64,000 bases of DNA, from the NCBI GenBank assembly GCA_040398465.1, contig JBBAUA010000008.1, positions 20,719-84,718 of the forward strand. The letters run 5' to 3'. Shown here piece after piece: positions 54,954 through 63,344 of this stretch (the first letter of the stretch is position 1; each line of letters starts with the position of its first letter). The notes under the pieces were generated by a model. The model saw nothing but the letters and a program-made list of their open reading frames with translations, had not been told where the DNA came from and ran no database searches. Made by a program: the position numbers and the translations under genes. Source of the stretch: UBA7672 sp040398465 (GTDB lineage Bacteria > Pseudomonadota > Alphaproteobacteria > Caulobacterales > Hyphomonadaceae).

Positions 54954-56663
54954 CTAGAACGTCAGCCCCTTCCAGACACCGTCGCACTTGTGCTGGGCGG
55001 CGAACTTCCACGACGGCATGGCCGCGACGCCGCCGCCTGACGCTACGTCGAGCTTCTGGACGGCGCCGGATGCGAAATCAACCCATTCCGGGACGCCATT
55101 TCCGTTGGGATTTCCGGAGCGCGCGAAGTTGACCCAGTAGTGCGACATGGTGGTCTGCAACGCTGTGCGCTCGGCGTTCTGCATGTCGTGCAACTTGAAG
55201 ACGTAGGGGAGTTCGGCGGCGTGCGCCGCGCCCTGCTCGAGGCTGAGCGGGTACTTGCCGTCGATGATGCCGATGATCGGGATCGCGGTCTGGTCACGGA
55301 ATTCGTACATCCATGTGGGCGAGCCCTGCGCCTTGATGCGGGAGGAGACGTTGAAGCCGTTGCACGAGAACGTGGCGTCGGTTCCGAGCGCGGTCGCCGC
55401 AAGGCTGGCCTGAAGGTCCGTATCTGTTCCGTAGCTGGCGAGGGGATACGCCGTCGCGCTGAGCTGGGACCCGGAGACGCCGAGGCCTCCCCCGGCGGCG
55501 AGCGCATTGACCGTCATCGGGTAGGCTGCGGCCTTCATCAGGTAGCGCTTGTCGGTGGGATCGAGATTGGGTGGCGAGGCCCTGGTGCGGGCGGCGAGTT
55601 CGGTCATCGCGAAGAACAGTGCGAACTCGTCCTGGTTGGAGCCGTTGATCACCGGGACCTTGTTGTTGCGACCGGCGGCAAACGTGTCCTTGATCGTGGC
55701 GGGCAGCACCTTCCCATCGACGGAGGGCACGGGGTTGCTGATGTTGGCCGCGAAGGCTGTGGCAAGCTGGTTGCGGACGAGCGCATCCGACAGCCCGCGG
55801 AGGCAGGCGGCCGTGACCGCATCGACCGGACAGCCCGGCAGGTTGCTGGCCGTCAGGATCACCTTCTCGGCGATGGCGACGCTCTTCTTTTCAAGCTCGG
55901 CCTGCGTGAGCTGGCTGCTGACGCCATAGGCGCCGCTCTGGATGATCGCCTTGTTGAACAGGCCCGCTGACAGCGGGGATGCGAGGTGCGTCATCACGCT
56001 GAAGCCGCCGGCGCTCTCGCCGAAAATGGTGACGTTCTTCGGGTCGCCGCCGAACTGCGCGATGTTGGCCTGCACCCAGCGCAGGGCGGCCTGCTGGTCC
56101 ATGATGCCGTAATTGCCGACGCTGCCGTCCGCATCGCGCAGAGCCGGATGGCCCAGGAACCCCATGGCGCCGAGGCGATAATTGATGCCGACAACGATGA
56201 CGCCCTTGGAGACGAGCGGTGTCGGATCGGCAAAGACGGAAGCAGCGCCCGTGTTGAACGCGCCGCCATGGATCCACACCATCACCGGGAACGGGCCGGC
56301 GCCGGTGGGCGCGTGCACGTCGAGATAGAGGCAATCCTCGCTGTCGCCGTTGACGCGGAAGGGATTGTCCTTCTCGCCGGTCTGCAGGCAGGACGCAGCA
56401 GATGTCGTGTTGGCGAGTGGCGCGCTCCAGCTGGCGGCCGGCTGCGGCGCGCGCCAGCGAAGGTCGCCCAGCGGCGGGGCGGCATAGGGAATGGCGAAAT
56501 AGGATTTCATCGCGTCGCGCGGCACGGCGCTCACCGGGCCGCTGGCGGTTGCGGCCGTGTCGGGCGCGAAGGTCCCGCTTCCCATGCCGGCGCAGGCGGC
56601 CAGCGCGGCGCTGGCGAAGAATGCGAGCGCAAACGAGAGCCGGCGCATCTTGCGTGGGGTCAT
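54954..56663 (-). CDS. Type-B carboxylesterase/lipase family lipoprotein
   Basis: A 569-residue alpha/beta-hydrolase. The lipobox is SAALAAC with Cys24. The serine nucleophile is S217 in FGESAGGFSV, the oxyanion loop is MVWIHGGAFNTGA, and SEDCLYLDVHAP is the family's usual disulfide lead-in. The acid and His of the triad are harder to place; GAAHAAELPYVF (about 475-486) holds the likely His. Substrates would be esters or acyl compounds in the envelope. The second ATG, at 56663, is preferred because GGAGG stands seven bases before it, while the first (56669) is nearly adjacent. Confidence 0.9.
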   Translation of the reverse strand: MTPRKMRRLSFALAFFASAALAACAGMGSGTFAPDTAATASGPVSAVPRDAMKSYFAIPYAAPPLGDLRWRAPQPAASWSAPLANTTSAASCLQTGEKDNPFRVNGDSEDCLYLDVHAPTGAGPFPVMVWIHGGAFNTGAASVFADPTPLVSKGVIVVGINYRLGAMGFLGHPALRDADGSVGNYGIMDQQAALRWVQANIAQFGGDPKNVTIFGESAGGFSVMTHLASPLSAGLFNKAIIQSGAYGVSSQLTQAELEKKSVAIAEKVILTASNLPGCPVDAVTAACLRGLSDALVRNQLATAFAANISNPVPSVDGKVLPATIKDTFAAGRNNKVPVINGSNQDEFALFFAMTELAARTRASPPNLDPTDKRYLMKAAAYPMTVNALAAGGGLGVSGSQLSATAYPLASYGTDTDLQASLAATALGTDATFSCNGFNVSSRIKAQGSPTWMYEFRDQTAIPIIGIIDGKYPLSLEQGAAHAAELPYVFKLHDMQNAERTALQTTMSHYWVNFARSGNPNGNGVPEWVDFASGAVQKLDVASGGGVAAMPSWKFAAQHKCDGVWKGLTF

Positions 56664-56817
56664 GGACATTCCTCCGCGCAGCATCTGGTCTGCGATCGAC
56701 GACGTCATGTACACGAGCCGGGATGGACCGCGCCAACGAAAATTATGAGGCTTGGGCCGGGTCGTACTGATCGCCGAGCCTGTCCCTGGCGCCGCCTGCG
56801 CAGTCAAACTGATGCGC

Positions 56818-57483
56818 TTACCCCGCGCCTGATCCGCCGACCTGCTGGATGCCGACCGTCACTGCCTCGATGACGTGCCGTTTGAAGGCCGGGCGCAGGC
56901 CGAGGGCCTTCAGCCATCGTGAGATCCCCGGCGTCGCAGGTAGGCCAAGGGCTGCCGGAACACGTCCGAGGCGATGCCCGATGACGCCGAGGGACAGATC
57001 CGCCATCGACAGGGATTCGCCCATCAGGAATGATCTGTCCGCGAGCCGGCGCTCGAGAACTGCGATCACGTCAGCTTCGGCGCGCACAACCGGACGACAG
57101 GTTTCTACTGTTGCGCCGACCGCTCGATAGGCCGATCTGATCCGCCCGACCGCGCCGCCAAGGGAGGAAGACCAGTCCATCCATGCTTCGGCCTCGGCAC
57201 GCGTGAGCGCATCTTCAAACCAGAGCAGGTTGGGCGTATGCGTGCATGTCAGGTAACGGATGATCGCATTCGACTCCCAGAGCGTTGCACCGGTCGGCAA
57301 GCGAAGCGCCGGGATGCGTCCTGCGGGATTCAGCGCACGATAGTCTGGATCGTCCAGTCCGCCGAATGCGCCGCCGCGATCAAGTCTTTCAAACGGAAGA
57401 CCCAGTTCCCCGATTGTCCACATCACGCGCGCGACAGCCGAGGAGTCGCGACGCCCGAAAACGGTGACCACACCCTCATTCAT
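56818..57483 (-). CDS. Glutathione S-transferase family protein
   Basis: A 221-residue GST. The thioredoxin-like N-terminal domain has VTVFGRRDSSAVARVMWTIGELGLPFERL and the glutathione-binding PNGRIPAL-type segment NPAGRIPAL followed by LWESNAIIRYL with the conserved Glu-Ser pair. The C-terminal helical domain contains SMADLSLG, typical of the family's N-capping box. The catalytic Ser or Cys is probably in RRDSSA. Function is open: glutathione conjugation or peroxide reduction. AGGAG precedes the ATG at 57483. Confidence 0.9.
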   Translation of the reverse strand: MNEGVVTVFGRRDSSAVARVMWTIGELGLPFERLDRGGAFGGLDDPDYRALNPAGRIPALRLPTGATLWESNAIIRYLTCTHTPNLLWFEDALTRAEAEAWMDWSSSLGGAVGRIRSAYRAVGATVETCRPVVRAEADVIAVLERRLADRSFLMGESLSMADLSLGVIGHRLGRVPAALGLPATPGISRWLKALGLRPAFKRHVIEAVTVGIQQVGGSGAG

Positions 57484-57710
57484 TCCGCGCGCTCCTGTCT
57501 TTGCGATCATGCGTGGATTCCGCGCCCCCGCGAGAAAAAAGTCGGGCGGCTCGATCCGGGGGGCCATTGCAATCGAAGCGGTCAGCCGCATCCGCCCCGG
57601 CTGTTGTGGCCAAGACCGGACGCAACCGCACTGCTGCAACATCGCCGGCGCGCCAAACGGCCTGCCCGGCCTCGTAACCCCAGGTCAGAGCGTGCGCCCC
57701 CCGGTGCGAA

Positions 57711-57736
57711 CAGTCAGGGCGCGCAGTCAGGGCGCG
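57711..57736. repeat. Tandem duplication of 13 bp
   Basis: CAGTCAGGGCGCG occurs twice in direct succession (57711-57723 and 57724-57736). The second copy contains the stop codon of the minus-strand small protein gene, so the duplication lies at that gene's 3' end. Confidence 0.8.
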
Positions 57737-58089
57737 AGGCGATCCTCCGGATCGATCCGCCTGAACGTGATTCGCCCGACCTCGTTGATCATCGTGTCGT
57801 TGTCGATGAAGGTCCGGACCGTCGAGGACAGCGGCTGGCCGTTTTCGTCGATGGTAAACAGCTTGAACCGCGTGCGGTCGAGCGGCTCGATGCGATAGCG
57901 GCCGGTCTGGGTGACAGGCTGGGCCGCGACGCCGCGTATCTCCATCTGGTTGCGGGTGAGATACGATCCGTCCTCGTGGAACCAGGCGAGGATCTCGCCC
58001 GTCACGTCCCCGGAAAGCGTTTCGGCCCGCCACGCCCCGACGAGCGTGTGGATCAGGGTCGCCGGTTTTGGCTTGCCACGAAACAGCAT
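57727..58089 (-). CDS. Small cytoplasmic protein of unknown function
   Basis: A 120-residue protein with a pattern of alternating hydrophobic and polar strands: TLIHTLVGAWRAETLSGDVTG, GSYLTRNQMEIRG, TGRYRIEPLDRTRFKLFTID and NDTMINEVGRITFRRID. The GAWR opening and antiparallel strand layout resemble small lipocalin- or beta-barrel-like ligand-binding proteins, but I cannot name a family. The ATG at 58089 is preferred, with AAGGGA about 9 bases upstream; the 58122 start has no such site. Confidence 0.55.
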   Translation of the reverse strand: MLFRGKPKPATLIHTLVGAWRAETLSGDVTGEILAWFHEDGSYLTRNQMEIRGVAAQPVTQTGRYRIEPLDRTRFKLFTIDENGQPLSSTVRTFIDNDTMINEVGRITFRRIDPEDRLAP

Positions 58090-58292
58090 GGCTGAAGTCC
58101 CTTCCAGAGCCATGCCAAGCACAGGCTTCTGCCCGCGCCAACCGGGATCGTCAGTTGCGCGCCCGATTTCCCGGTGGCGCGGACGTCCCGCACTGCTTTA
58201 CCATTATTCCCGAACCTTTACCTGTTCGTTGAATCCTTGGGGGTTGCGTGCGGTCGGGCTGGAAGCCCCGGCGGCCTCGTAGGACGGGAATC

Positions 58293-58736
58293 ATGACCAT
58301 CACAGGCGGATGCCAGTGCGGGGCTGTGCGGTATGCGATGCATGTGGCGCGGGCCGAGAAGCCGCATGTGTGCCACTGCCGGATGTGCCAGAAGGCGACG
58401 GGTGGACTGTTTGCGGCGCTGGCGGGCTGTTCCAGGGCGAACCTGGAATGGACGCGCGCGAAGCCTGCGCTGTTCGCCTCCTCCAACCTTGCGAAGCGCG
58501 GCTTCTGCCGGGACTGCGGCACGCCGCTGACCTTCGCCTACGACACGCCGGAGGCGCGCATCTACGTCACGGTCGGCTCGATGGATGATCCGGAACTGGC
58601 GGGGATCGAGATTCAGTACGGGCTCGAGGCGAAGGTCAGCTGGGTGGAGTTCTGCGATGATGTGCCGGGCGAAGTGACCGGTGAGAGCCCGGCAGCTCAG
58701 GAATTCCTTGCGGGCATGGTGAGCAATCAGGGTTAG
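58293..58736 (+). CDS. GFA family (CENP-V/GFA domain) protein
   Basis: A 147-residue zinc protein of the glutathione-dependent formaldehyde-activating fold. The zinc ligands are GGCQCGAVRY near the start, HVCHCRMCQKATG in the middle and GFCRDCGTPL. Segments IYVTVGSMDDPEL and HIWV-like WVEF are typical. Most family members are not formaldehyde-activating and their chemistry is unknown. Its stop shares TTAG with the convergent greB stop. The ATG at 58293 has AGGACGGGAA upstream. Confidence 0.9.
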   Translation: MTITGGCQCGAVRYAMHVARAEKPHVCHCRMCQKATGGLFAALAGCSRANLEWTRAKPALFASSNLAKRGFCRDCGTPLTFAYDTPEARIYVTVGSMDDPELAGIEIQYGLEAKVSWVEFCDDVPGEVTGESPAAQEFLAGMVSNQG

Positions 58737-59200
58737 GCCGAGATCGCCACGATCTTCGCTTCGGTCGCACCGGCCTCGATCTCCTCGCCGATGACTTTGC
58801 CGATCAGCTCGCGCGCGAGCGGAGACGCCCATGCGAGCAGCCCCTTCGCGGGGTCGGCTTCGTCTTCGCCCACGATGCGGAAGGACTGGCGGCGGCCATC
58901 CTCGCGCAGGATGGTCACCGCCGAGCCGAACTGTACCTCGGCGGAGCCGACCGGCTCGGGCTGCACCTGCGCGCTGTTGCGGCGGGCGGTCCAGTAGCGC
59001 AGTTCGCGAGTGGCGCGTGCGGCGGCCTCCCTGTCGTCAGTGGCAAGGGCGGCTGCGTTGGCGGCGCTGTGGCGTTCGATTTCCGCCTCGATCAGCGCAA
59101 GGCCACGCTGGCTGACGAGGTTCGGAAGCGCCGAAATCTCCCGTTCGGGCAATTCCACGCTGTCGTCCGCGTCAGTCTCCTTGGTGAAAGCCTTGCTCAT
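58733..59200 (-). CDS. greB: Transcription elongation factor GreB
   Basis: A 155-residue factor that rescues backtracked RNA polymerase by stimulating transcript cleavage. It begins MSKAFTKETDADD and has ELPEREISALPNLVSQRGLALIEAE, then the coiled-coil N-terminal domain with acidic tip residues (DDREAA region), and the C-terminal FKBP-like domain ending EEIEAGATEAKIVAI. The MSKAFTKE start separates GreB from GreA. Length is normal for the family in alphaproteobacteria. Confidence 0.9.
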   Translation of the reverse strand: MSKAFTKETDADDSVELPEREISALPNLVSQRGLALIEAEIERHSAANAAALATDDREAAARATRELRYWTARRNSAQVQPEPVGSAEVQFGSAVTILREDGRRQSFRIVGEDEADPAKGLLAWASPLARELIGKVIGEEIEAGATEAKIVAISA

Positions 59201-59342
59201 GACCCTGAAAATAGGGCGGCAGCGGGCCGGAGGCCAACTCCTTACCCAGTTCTTGCCGCACCCGGCGCAATGGCGCCAATCGGCTTGGTGCAATCCTGAC
59301 CAATTTTCTCTATCTATTCAGGATAATTCCCGGAGACGCGTC

Positions 59343-60569
59343 CTGGACGGCAAGCGCATCCTACTGATCGTCGGCGGCGGCATCGCGGCCTACAAGTCGC
59401 TGGAGCTGATCCGGCTGCTGGCGCGCGAGGGCATTGGCGCGCGTGTGATCCTGACGAAGGCGGGCGCGGAATTCGTGACGCCGCTGTCGCTTGGATCGCT
59501 GTCGGGCGACAAGGTCTATCAGGAGCTGTTCAATCTCACCGACGAAGCCGAGATGGGGCATATCGAGCTGTCGCGTTCGGCCGATCTCGTCGTGGTGTGC
59601 CCGGCGACGGCGGACCTGATGGCCAAGGCTGCGAACGGACTCGCCAACGATCTAGCGTCCACCGCCCTGCTCGCGACCGACAAGCCGGTGCTGATGGTTC
59701 CCGCCATGAATGTGCGGATGTGGGCGCACGCCGCCACCAAGCGCAATGTCGCGCAGCTTCGCGCTGACGGCGTGACGGTGATGGAGCCGGATGTCGGGCC
59801 GATGGCGTGCGGTGAGTTTGGCGCCGGACGGTTGCCCGAGCCTGATCGCATCGCGAAGGAAGTTCGTCGCATGCTGGCGGGCCCGAAGGGGCACGGACCG
59901 CTTGCGGGCTTTCGCGCCATCGTCACTGCAGGTCCGACGCGTGAGCCGCTGGACCCAGTGCGTTTCATTTCCAATCATTCGTCGGGCAAGCAGGGTTATG
60001 CGATTGCCGACGCGCTCGCCCGGCTCGGCGCCGACGTGCGGCTTGTCACAGGGCCAACGCAGCTGGCGATCCCCGATGGCGTGACGGCGTTGCGTGTCGA
60101 GACGGCTGTCGAGATGCAGGACGCAGTGAGGGCGAACCTGCCGGCGGACATCTTCATCGGCGTCGCTGCGGTCGCTGACTGGCGCCCGGCGACGCGGGCG
60201 CAGGGCAAGCTCAAGCTGAAGGGCGGAGCCGAGGACAAGGTCGCGCTTCAGCTGGTCGAGAATCCGGACATCCTCAAGTCGATCGGGGCCAAGCGGAAGG
60301 ATCGTCCGCGTCTCGTGATCGGGTTTGCGGCCGAGACGAGCGATGTCGAACGCCACGCGCGGGGCAAGCTCGCCCGCAAGGGCTGCGACTGGATCGTCGC
60401 CAACGATGTCTCGGGCGACGTGATGGGCGGGGCGGACAATGAAGTTCTGCTGGTGACCAGGGCAGGGACGGAGCGCTGGCCGCGCATGGGCAAGGCGGAA
60501 GTCGCGATGAAGCTTGCCGAGCGGATCGCAGCGACTTTCGACGATTCCCGGACGAGCGCGGCGGAATAG
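59343..60569 (+). CDS. coaBC: Phosphopantothenoylcysteine synthetase/decarboxylase CoaBC
   Basis: The bifunctional coenzyme A enzyme: CoaB joins 4'-phosphopantothenate with cysteine, and CoaC decarboxylates the product with FMN. The protein, about 408 residues, starts DGKRILLIVGGGIAAYKSLELIR. The CoaC part has AMNVRMWAHAATKRN and the flexible-flap Cys in GPMACGEFGAGR; the CoaB part has TAGPTREPLDPVRFISNHSSGKQG and AAVADWRPA. There is no ATG, GTG or TTG at the expected start. The CTG at 59343, seven bases after GGAG (59332-59335), is the best candidate. The next gene, a Dabb protein, is 50 bp away. Confidence 0.9.
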   Translation: MDGKRILLIVGGGIAAYKSLELIRLLAREGIGARVILTKAGAEFVTPLSLGSLSGDKVYQELFNLTDEAEMGHIELSRSADLVVVCPATADLMAKAANGLANDLASTALLATDKPVLMVPAMNVRMWAHAATKRNVAQLRADGVTVMEPDVGPMACGEFGAGRLPEPDRIAKEVRRMLAGPKGHGPLAGFRAIVTAGPTREPLDPVRFISNHSSGKQGYAIADALARLGADVRLVTGPTQLAIPDGVTALRVETAVEMQDAVRANLPADIFIGVAAVADWRPATRAQGKLKLKGGAEDKVALQLVENPDILKSIGAKRKDRPRLVIGFAAETSDVERHARGKLARKGCDWIVANDVSGDVMGGADNEVLLVTRAGTERWPRMGKAEVAMKLAERIAATFDDSRTSAAE

Positions 60570-60619
60570 CGCAGCCATCCGGAATGGCCCCGGAACGGTT
60601 CTCCTCCTAGGTGTCCCCC

Positions 60620-60904
60620 ATGATCCGGCACATCGTCTTCTTCACGCTGAAGGACCCGCGCGAGGCGGCGGAGATCACCGCGCATCTGAAGCGGCTCGGT
60701 ACAATTCCGGGCTCGACGGTTTTCGAGGTCACCCCCAATCGCAAGGCCGACCTGTTCGCCAACGAGATCGATATCGTGGTCTATGCGGAGTTTCCCGACA
60801 TCGAGGCGCTGCATGCCTACAAGCGGCACCCGACCTACATGGACGTGACGAATACGGTGCGCCCGCGGCGCGAGCTGCGGTTTGCGGCGGACGTCGAGGC
60901 CTGA
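60620..60904 (+). CDS. Dabb domain (stress-responsive A/B barrel) protein
   Basis: A 94-residue dimeric ferredoxin-like barrel. IRHIVFFTLKDP opens it, and PDIEALHAYKRHPTYMDVTN carries the conserved His of the Dabb family. Members dimerise and often act as stress-induced or polyketide-cyclase-like proteins; no specific role is proposed. The ATG at 60620 with AGGTG upstream is preferred over a GTG at 60611. It lies between coaBC and dut. Confidence 0.88.
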   Translation: MIRHIVFFTLKDPREAAEITAHLKRLGTIPGSTVFEVTPNRKADLFANEIDIVVYAEFPDIEALHAYKRHPTYMDVTNTVRPRRELRFAADVEA

Positions 60905-60983
60905 TCCTCTGTGGACGGCCCCTGAGCAGCGCTCGCCCGACCGGGTCATCCGCGCTAGTGATGGCGCCTCGAGGAGCCACCCA

Positions 60984-61436
60984 ATGACTGTCACCATCCG
61001 CGTCGTTCCCCTCCCGCATTTCGAGGGGCTTGCCCTGCCCGCCTACGAGACGGCGGATGCGGCCGGGATGGATCTTCGCGCGGCGGTTGCTGACGAAGCG
61101 CCGGCGACGCTGCAGCCTGGTGAACGGGCGATGATTCCGACGGGGCTCACCATCGCGCTGCCGGCAGGGCACGAGGCGCAGGTGCGTCCGCGCTCGGGGC
61201 TGGCGGCCAAGCATGGCGTCACCTGCCTCAACACGCCGGGCACGATCGATGCGGACTATCGCGGCGAGGTGAAGGTGATCCTGATCAATCTCGGCCAGGA
61301 GCCCTTCGTCATCAAGCGCGGCGAGCGGATCGCACAGATGGTGATTGCTCCGGTGACGCGCGCCGAGCTGAGTGTTGTCACAACGCTTGACGAGACGCAG
61401 CGTGGTTCCGGCGGGTTCGGATCGACCGGGCGATAG
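60984..61436 (+). CDS. dut: dUTP diphosphatase
   Basis: Hydrolyses dUTP to dUMP and pyrophosphate, keeping uracil out of DNA. The 150-residue trimeric dUTPase shows all five motifs: AGMDLRAA, RPRSGLAAKHG, NTPGTIDADYRGEVKV, RGERIAQMVI and RGSGGFGSTGR. Its ATG has a GAGGAG site. The coaBC-Dabb-dut order is close to the usual alphaproteobacterial coaBC-dut pair with one gene inserted. Confidence 0.97.
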   Translation: MTVTIRVVPLPHFEGLALPAYETADAAGMDLRAAVADEAPATLQPGERAMIPTGLTIALPAGHEAQVRPRSGLAAKHGVTCLNTPGTIDADYRGEVKVILINLGQEPFVIKRGERIAQMVIAPVTRAELSVVTTLDETQRGSGGFGSTGR

Positions 61437-61483
61437 CAGCGCGGCTGCTTGCCGGGGAGGGGCTTTTCCGACAGCCTGCAAGC

Positions 61484-61936
61484 ATGAAGTTCGCCGCCGT
61501 CATGCTACTCGCGAGTGCGATCCTGCCTGCAGCAGCTCATGCCCGGCAAGAACCTGCGCCGCTTGTTGCCGGCGCCATCGTCGAGAGCTTTGAGATGGTT
61601 CCGGATCGCACGGTGATCTTTGCGCCGACTTCAGATGGAAAGATCCGCATCGTCAAATCGACGGACAGGAACCGGCTTGCGCCCATGCCGCGCAATCCCG
61701 GCGAGGTCGCCGTGTCGCTGACCGTTGCGCGGGAGATAGGCGCGGTGATCGAGTTCAACAACGGGCTCGATCATGCATTTGTCTACGAGGCGCGCACTGG
61801 CGACATGCGCATTCCCACCTGCCCAGTTCGCGATAATGCGGTTGCGTCGGATCAGTGGCCGCAGGGATACCGGTCCATCGTGATCGGGCCCTTGAAGCGG
61901 GCTGAACGAACGTCGCCCTGCGAGGCGGCTGACTAG
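61484..61936 (+). CDS. Secreted protein of unknown function
   Basis: A 150-residue protein with a signal peptide (KFAAVMLLASAILPAAAHA, cleavage at about 20). The mature part has alternating strands (VIFAPTSDGKIRIVK, VAVSLTVAREIGAVIEFNNG, HAFVYEARTG) and two cysteines (TCPVRDN and SPCEAAD) that could form a disulfide. No known family is recognised. The ribosome site before the ATG is weak. Its stop shares CTAG with that of the convergent Pif1-like helicase gene. Confidence 0.6.
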   Translation: MKFAAVMLLASAILPAAAHARQEPAPLVAGAIVESFEMVPDRTVIFAPTSDGKIRIVKSTDRNRLAPMPRNPGEVAVSLTVAREIGAVIEFNNGLDHAFVYEARTGDMRIPTCPVRDNAVASDQWPQGYRSIVIGPLKRAERTSPCEAAD

Positions 61937-63264
61937 CCTTTCAGCTCCAGCTCCGGCTTCGCCATGTCGGCGAGCAGGAAGTGTTCGGTGTCGCTGACAG
62001 GCGTGAGACCACCGAAATCGAAGGCCGAGCGGTCGATGATGATGTCGCGGGGGCGGAGTTCGCGGGAGAGTTCGAGACCCTCGAGCGAGCGGCAGCGGGA
62101 GAAGGCGACATAGGCCTGGCCGTGGGCGAACATGCCGCGGTCGAAGTCGATATAGACCTTGTCGAGCGTCATGCCCTGGCTCTTGTGGATCGTGGTGGCG
62201 TAGGCGAGGCGCAGCGGTAGTTGCTTGAACGAGCCGACGACGGAGCGCGAGACGGACTTTGAGGCGGCATCAAACTCGTAGCGGAATTTTTCCCATGCCT
62301 GCTGGCTGACGCGATGCGTCTCGCCGGCGATCTTCACATAGGCGTCGGACTCGCCGAGCCCCTGCACCACGCCGAGCGAGCCGTTCACCCATCGGCCCGA
62401 CGGATCGTTGCGGATCATCATGACGCGCGCACCGGCTTTCAGTTCGAGCACTTCCTCGGTCGGGAAGGCCTTGGGTTCGAAATTGCCCTCGAGCGATGCG
62501 GTGTAGTTGCGGGCTGGTCCATCGAGTTCTGCGAGGCGCAACTGGTTGATGCGCCAGGCGGCGTTGTTGTTCGGTGTAAGGACAACATGGGTCTGGCTTG
62601 CATCCGCCGGAGAGCGAGTTGAGACACGCGTGCGCAGGATCTCGACATCTTCCGGCGCGAGGCGCGCATTGCGGAGGCCGTTGAGGATGCGGATGAAGGA
62701 CTCGTCTTCCTGACGGAAAATTCGTTTCAGGGCGGCGAGGCGGAACTGGCCTGCCTGGAAGCCAGGCGCCTTGAAGAACCAGGCGCCGCCATAGCTTTCT
62801 TCCAGGATATGTTCGACATCGCTGCCGACCACGGGCGGGAGCTGGTGGAGGTCGCCCGAGAGGATCATGCGGACGCCGCCGAAGGGCTGGCGGTTACCTC
62901 GATTCAGACGAAGGGAGTTGTCGATCGCCTGCATCATGTCGGCGCGCACCATGGAGACCTCGTCGATCACCATGGTCTCGATCGCCTTCACCACGCGCTG
63001 GTTCCGGATCTTCTTGGTGTCCCCCATGTCGAGGAGGCGCGGCGGGAAGTTGAAGAAGGAGTGGATGGTCTGGCCGCCGACATTCACTGCGGCGAGGCCG
63101 GTTGGAGCGAGAACGATCGCCTTCTCCAGCGAGTTGAAGATCAGCTGGCGCAGCAGCGTGGTCTTGCCGGTGCCGGCGCGGCCGGTGAGGAAGATGTTGC
63201 GGCGGCCGGCGATGATCTCGTCGATCAGCGGCTGGTAGACGTTGGATGTGGGCTCGGCGGTCAA
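61933..63264 (-). CDS. Pif1-like SF1B helicase/AAA ATPase
   Basis: A 443-residue ATPase with SF1B motifs: Walker A GRAGTGKTTLLR (about 28-39), Walker B VIDEVSMVRADM, motif III LSGDLHQLPPVV, then LKAGARVMMIRND, and motifs V/VI ATTIHKSQGMTLDKV and VAFSRCRSLEGL. Pif1-family enzymes unwind DNA 5'-3' and resolve G-quadruplexes and replication barriers; bacterial versions are less studied. There is no ATG. Two TTG codons, at 63273 and 63264, are possible; GGAG lies next to the first and nine bases before the second, so the second is taken. Confidence 0.92.
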   Translation of the reverse strand: MTAEPTSNVYQPLIDEIIAGRRNIFLTGRAGTGKTTLLRQLIFNSLEKAIVLAPTGLAAVNVGGQTIHSFFNFPPRLLDMGDTKKIRNQRVVKAIETMVIDEVSMVRADMMQAIDNSLRLNRGNRQPFGGVRMILSGDLHQLPPVVGSDVEHILEESYGGAWFFKAPGFQAGQFRLAALKRIFRQEDESFIRILNGLRNARLAPEDVEILRTRVSTRSPADASQTHVVLTPNNNAAWRINQLRLAELDGPARNYTASLEGNFEPKAFPTEEVLELKAGARVMMIRNDPSGRWVNGSLGVVQGLGESDAYVKIAGETHRVSQQAWEKFRYEFDAASKSVSRSVVGSFKQLPLRLAYATTIHKSQGMTLDKVYIDFDRGMFAHGQAYVAFSRCRSLEGLELSRELRPRDIIIDRSAFDFGGLTPVSDTEHFLLADMAKPELELKG

Positions 63265-63344
63265 CCTGCGCAACTCCGGCGTTGAATTGCTGGGAGGCTC
63301 ATGATTTCTGCTCCCGACTTGTCTGCTGATTGGGATTGCGCGTC

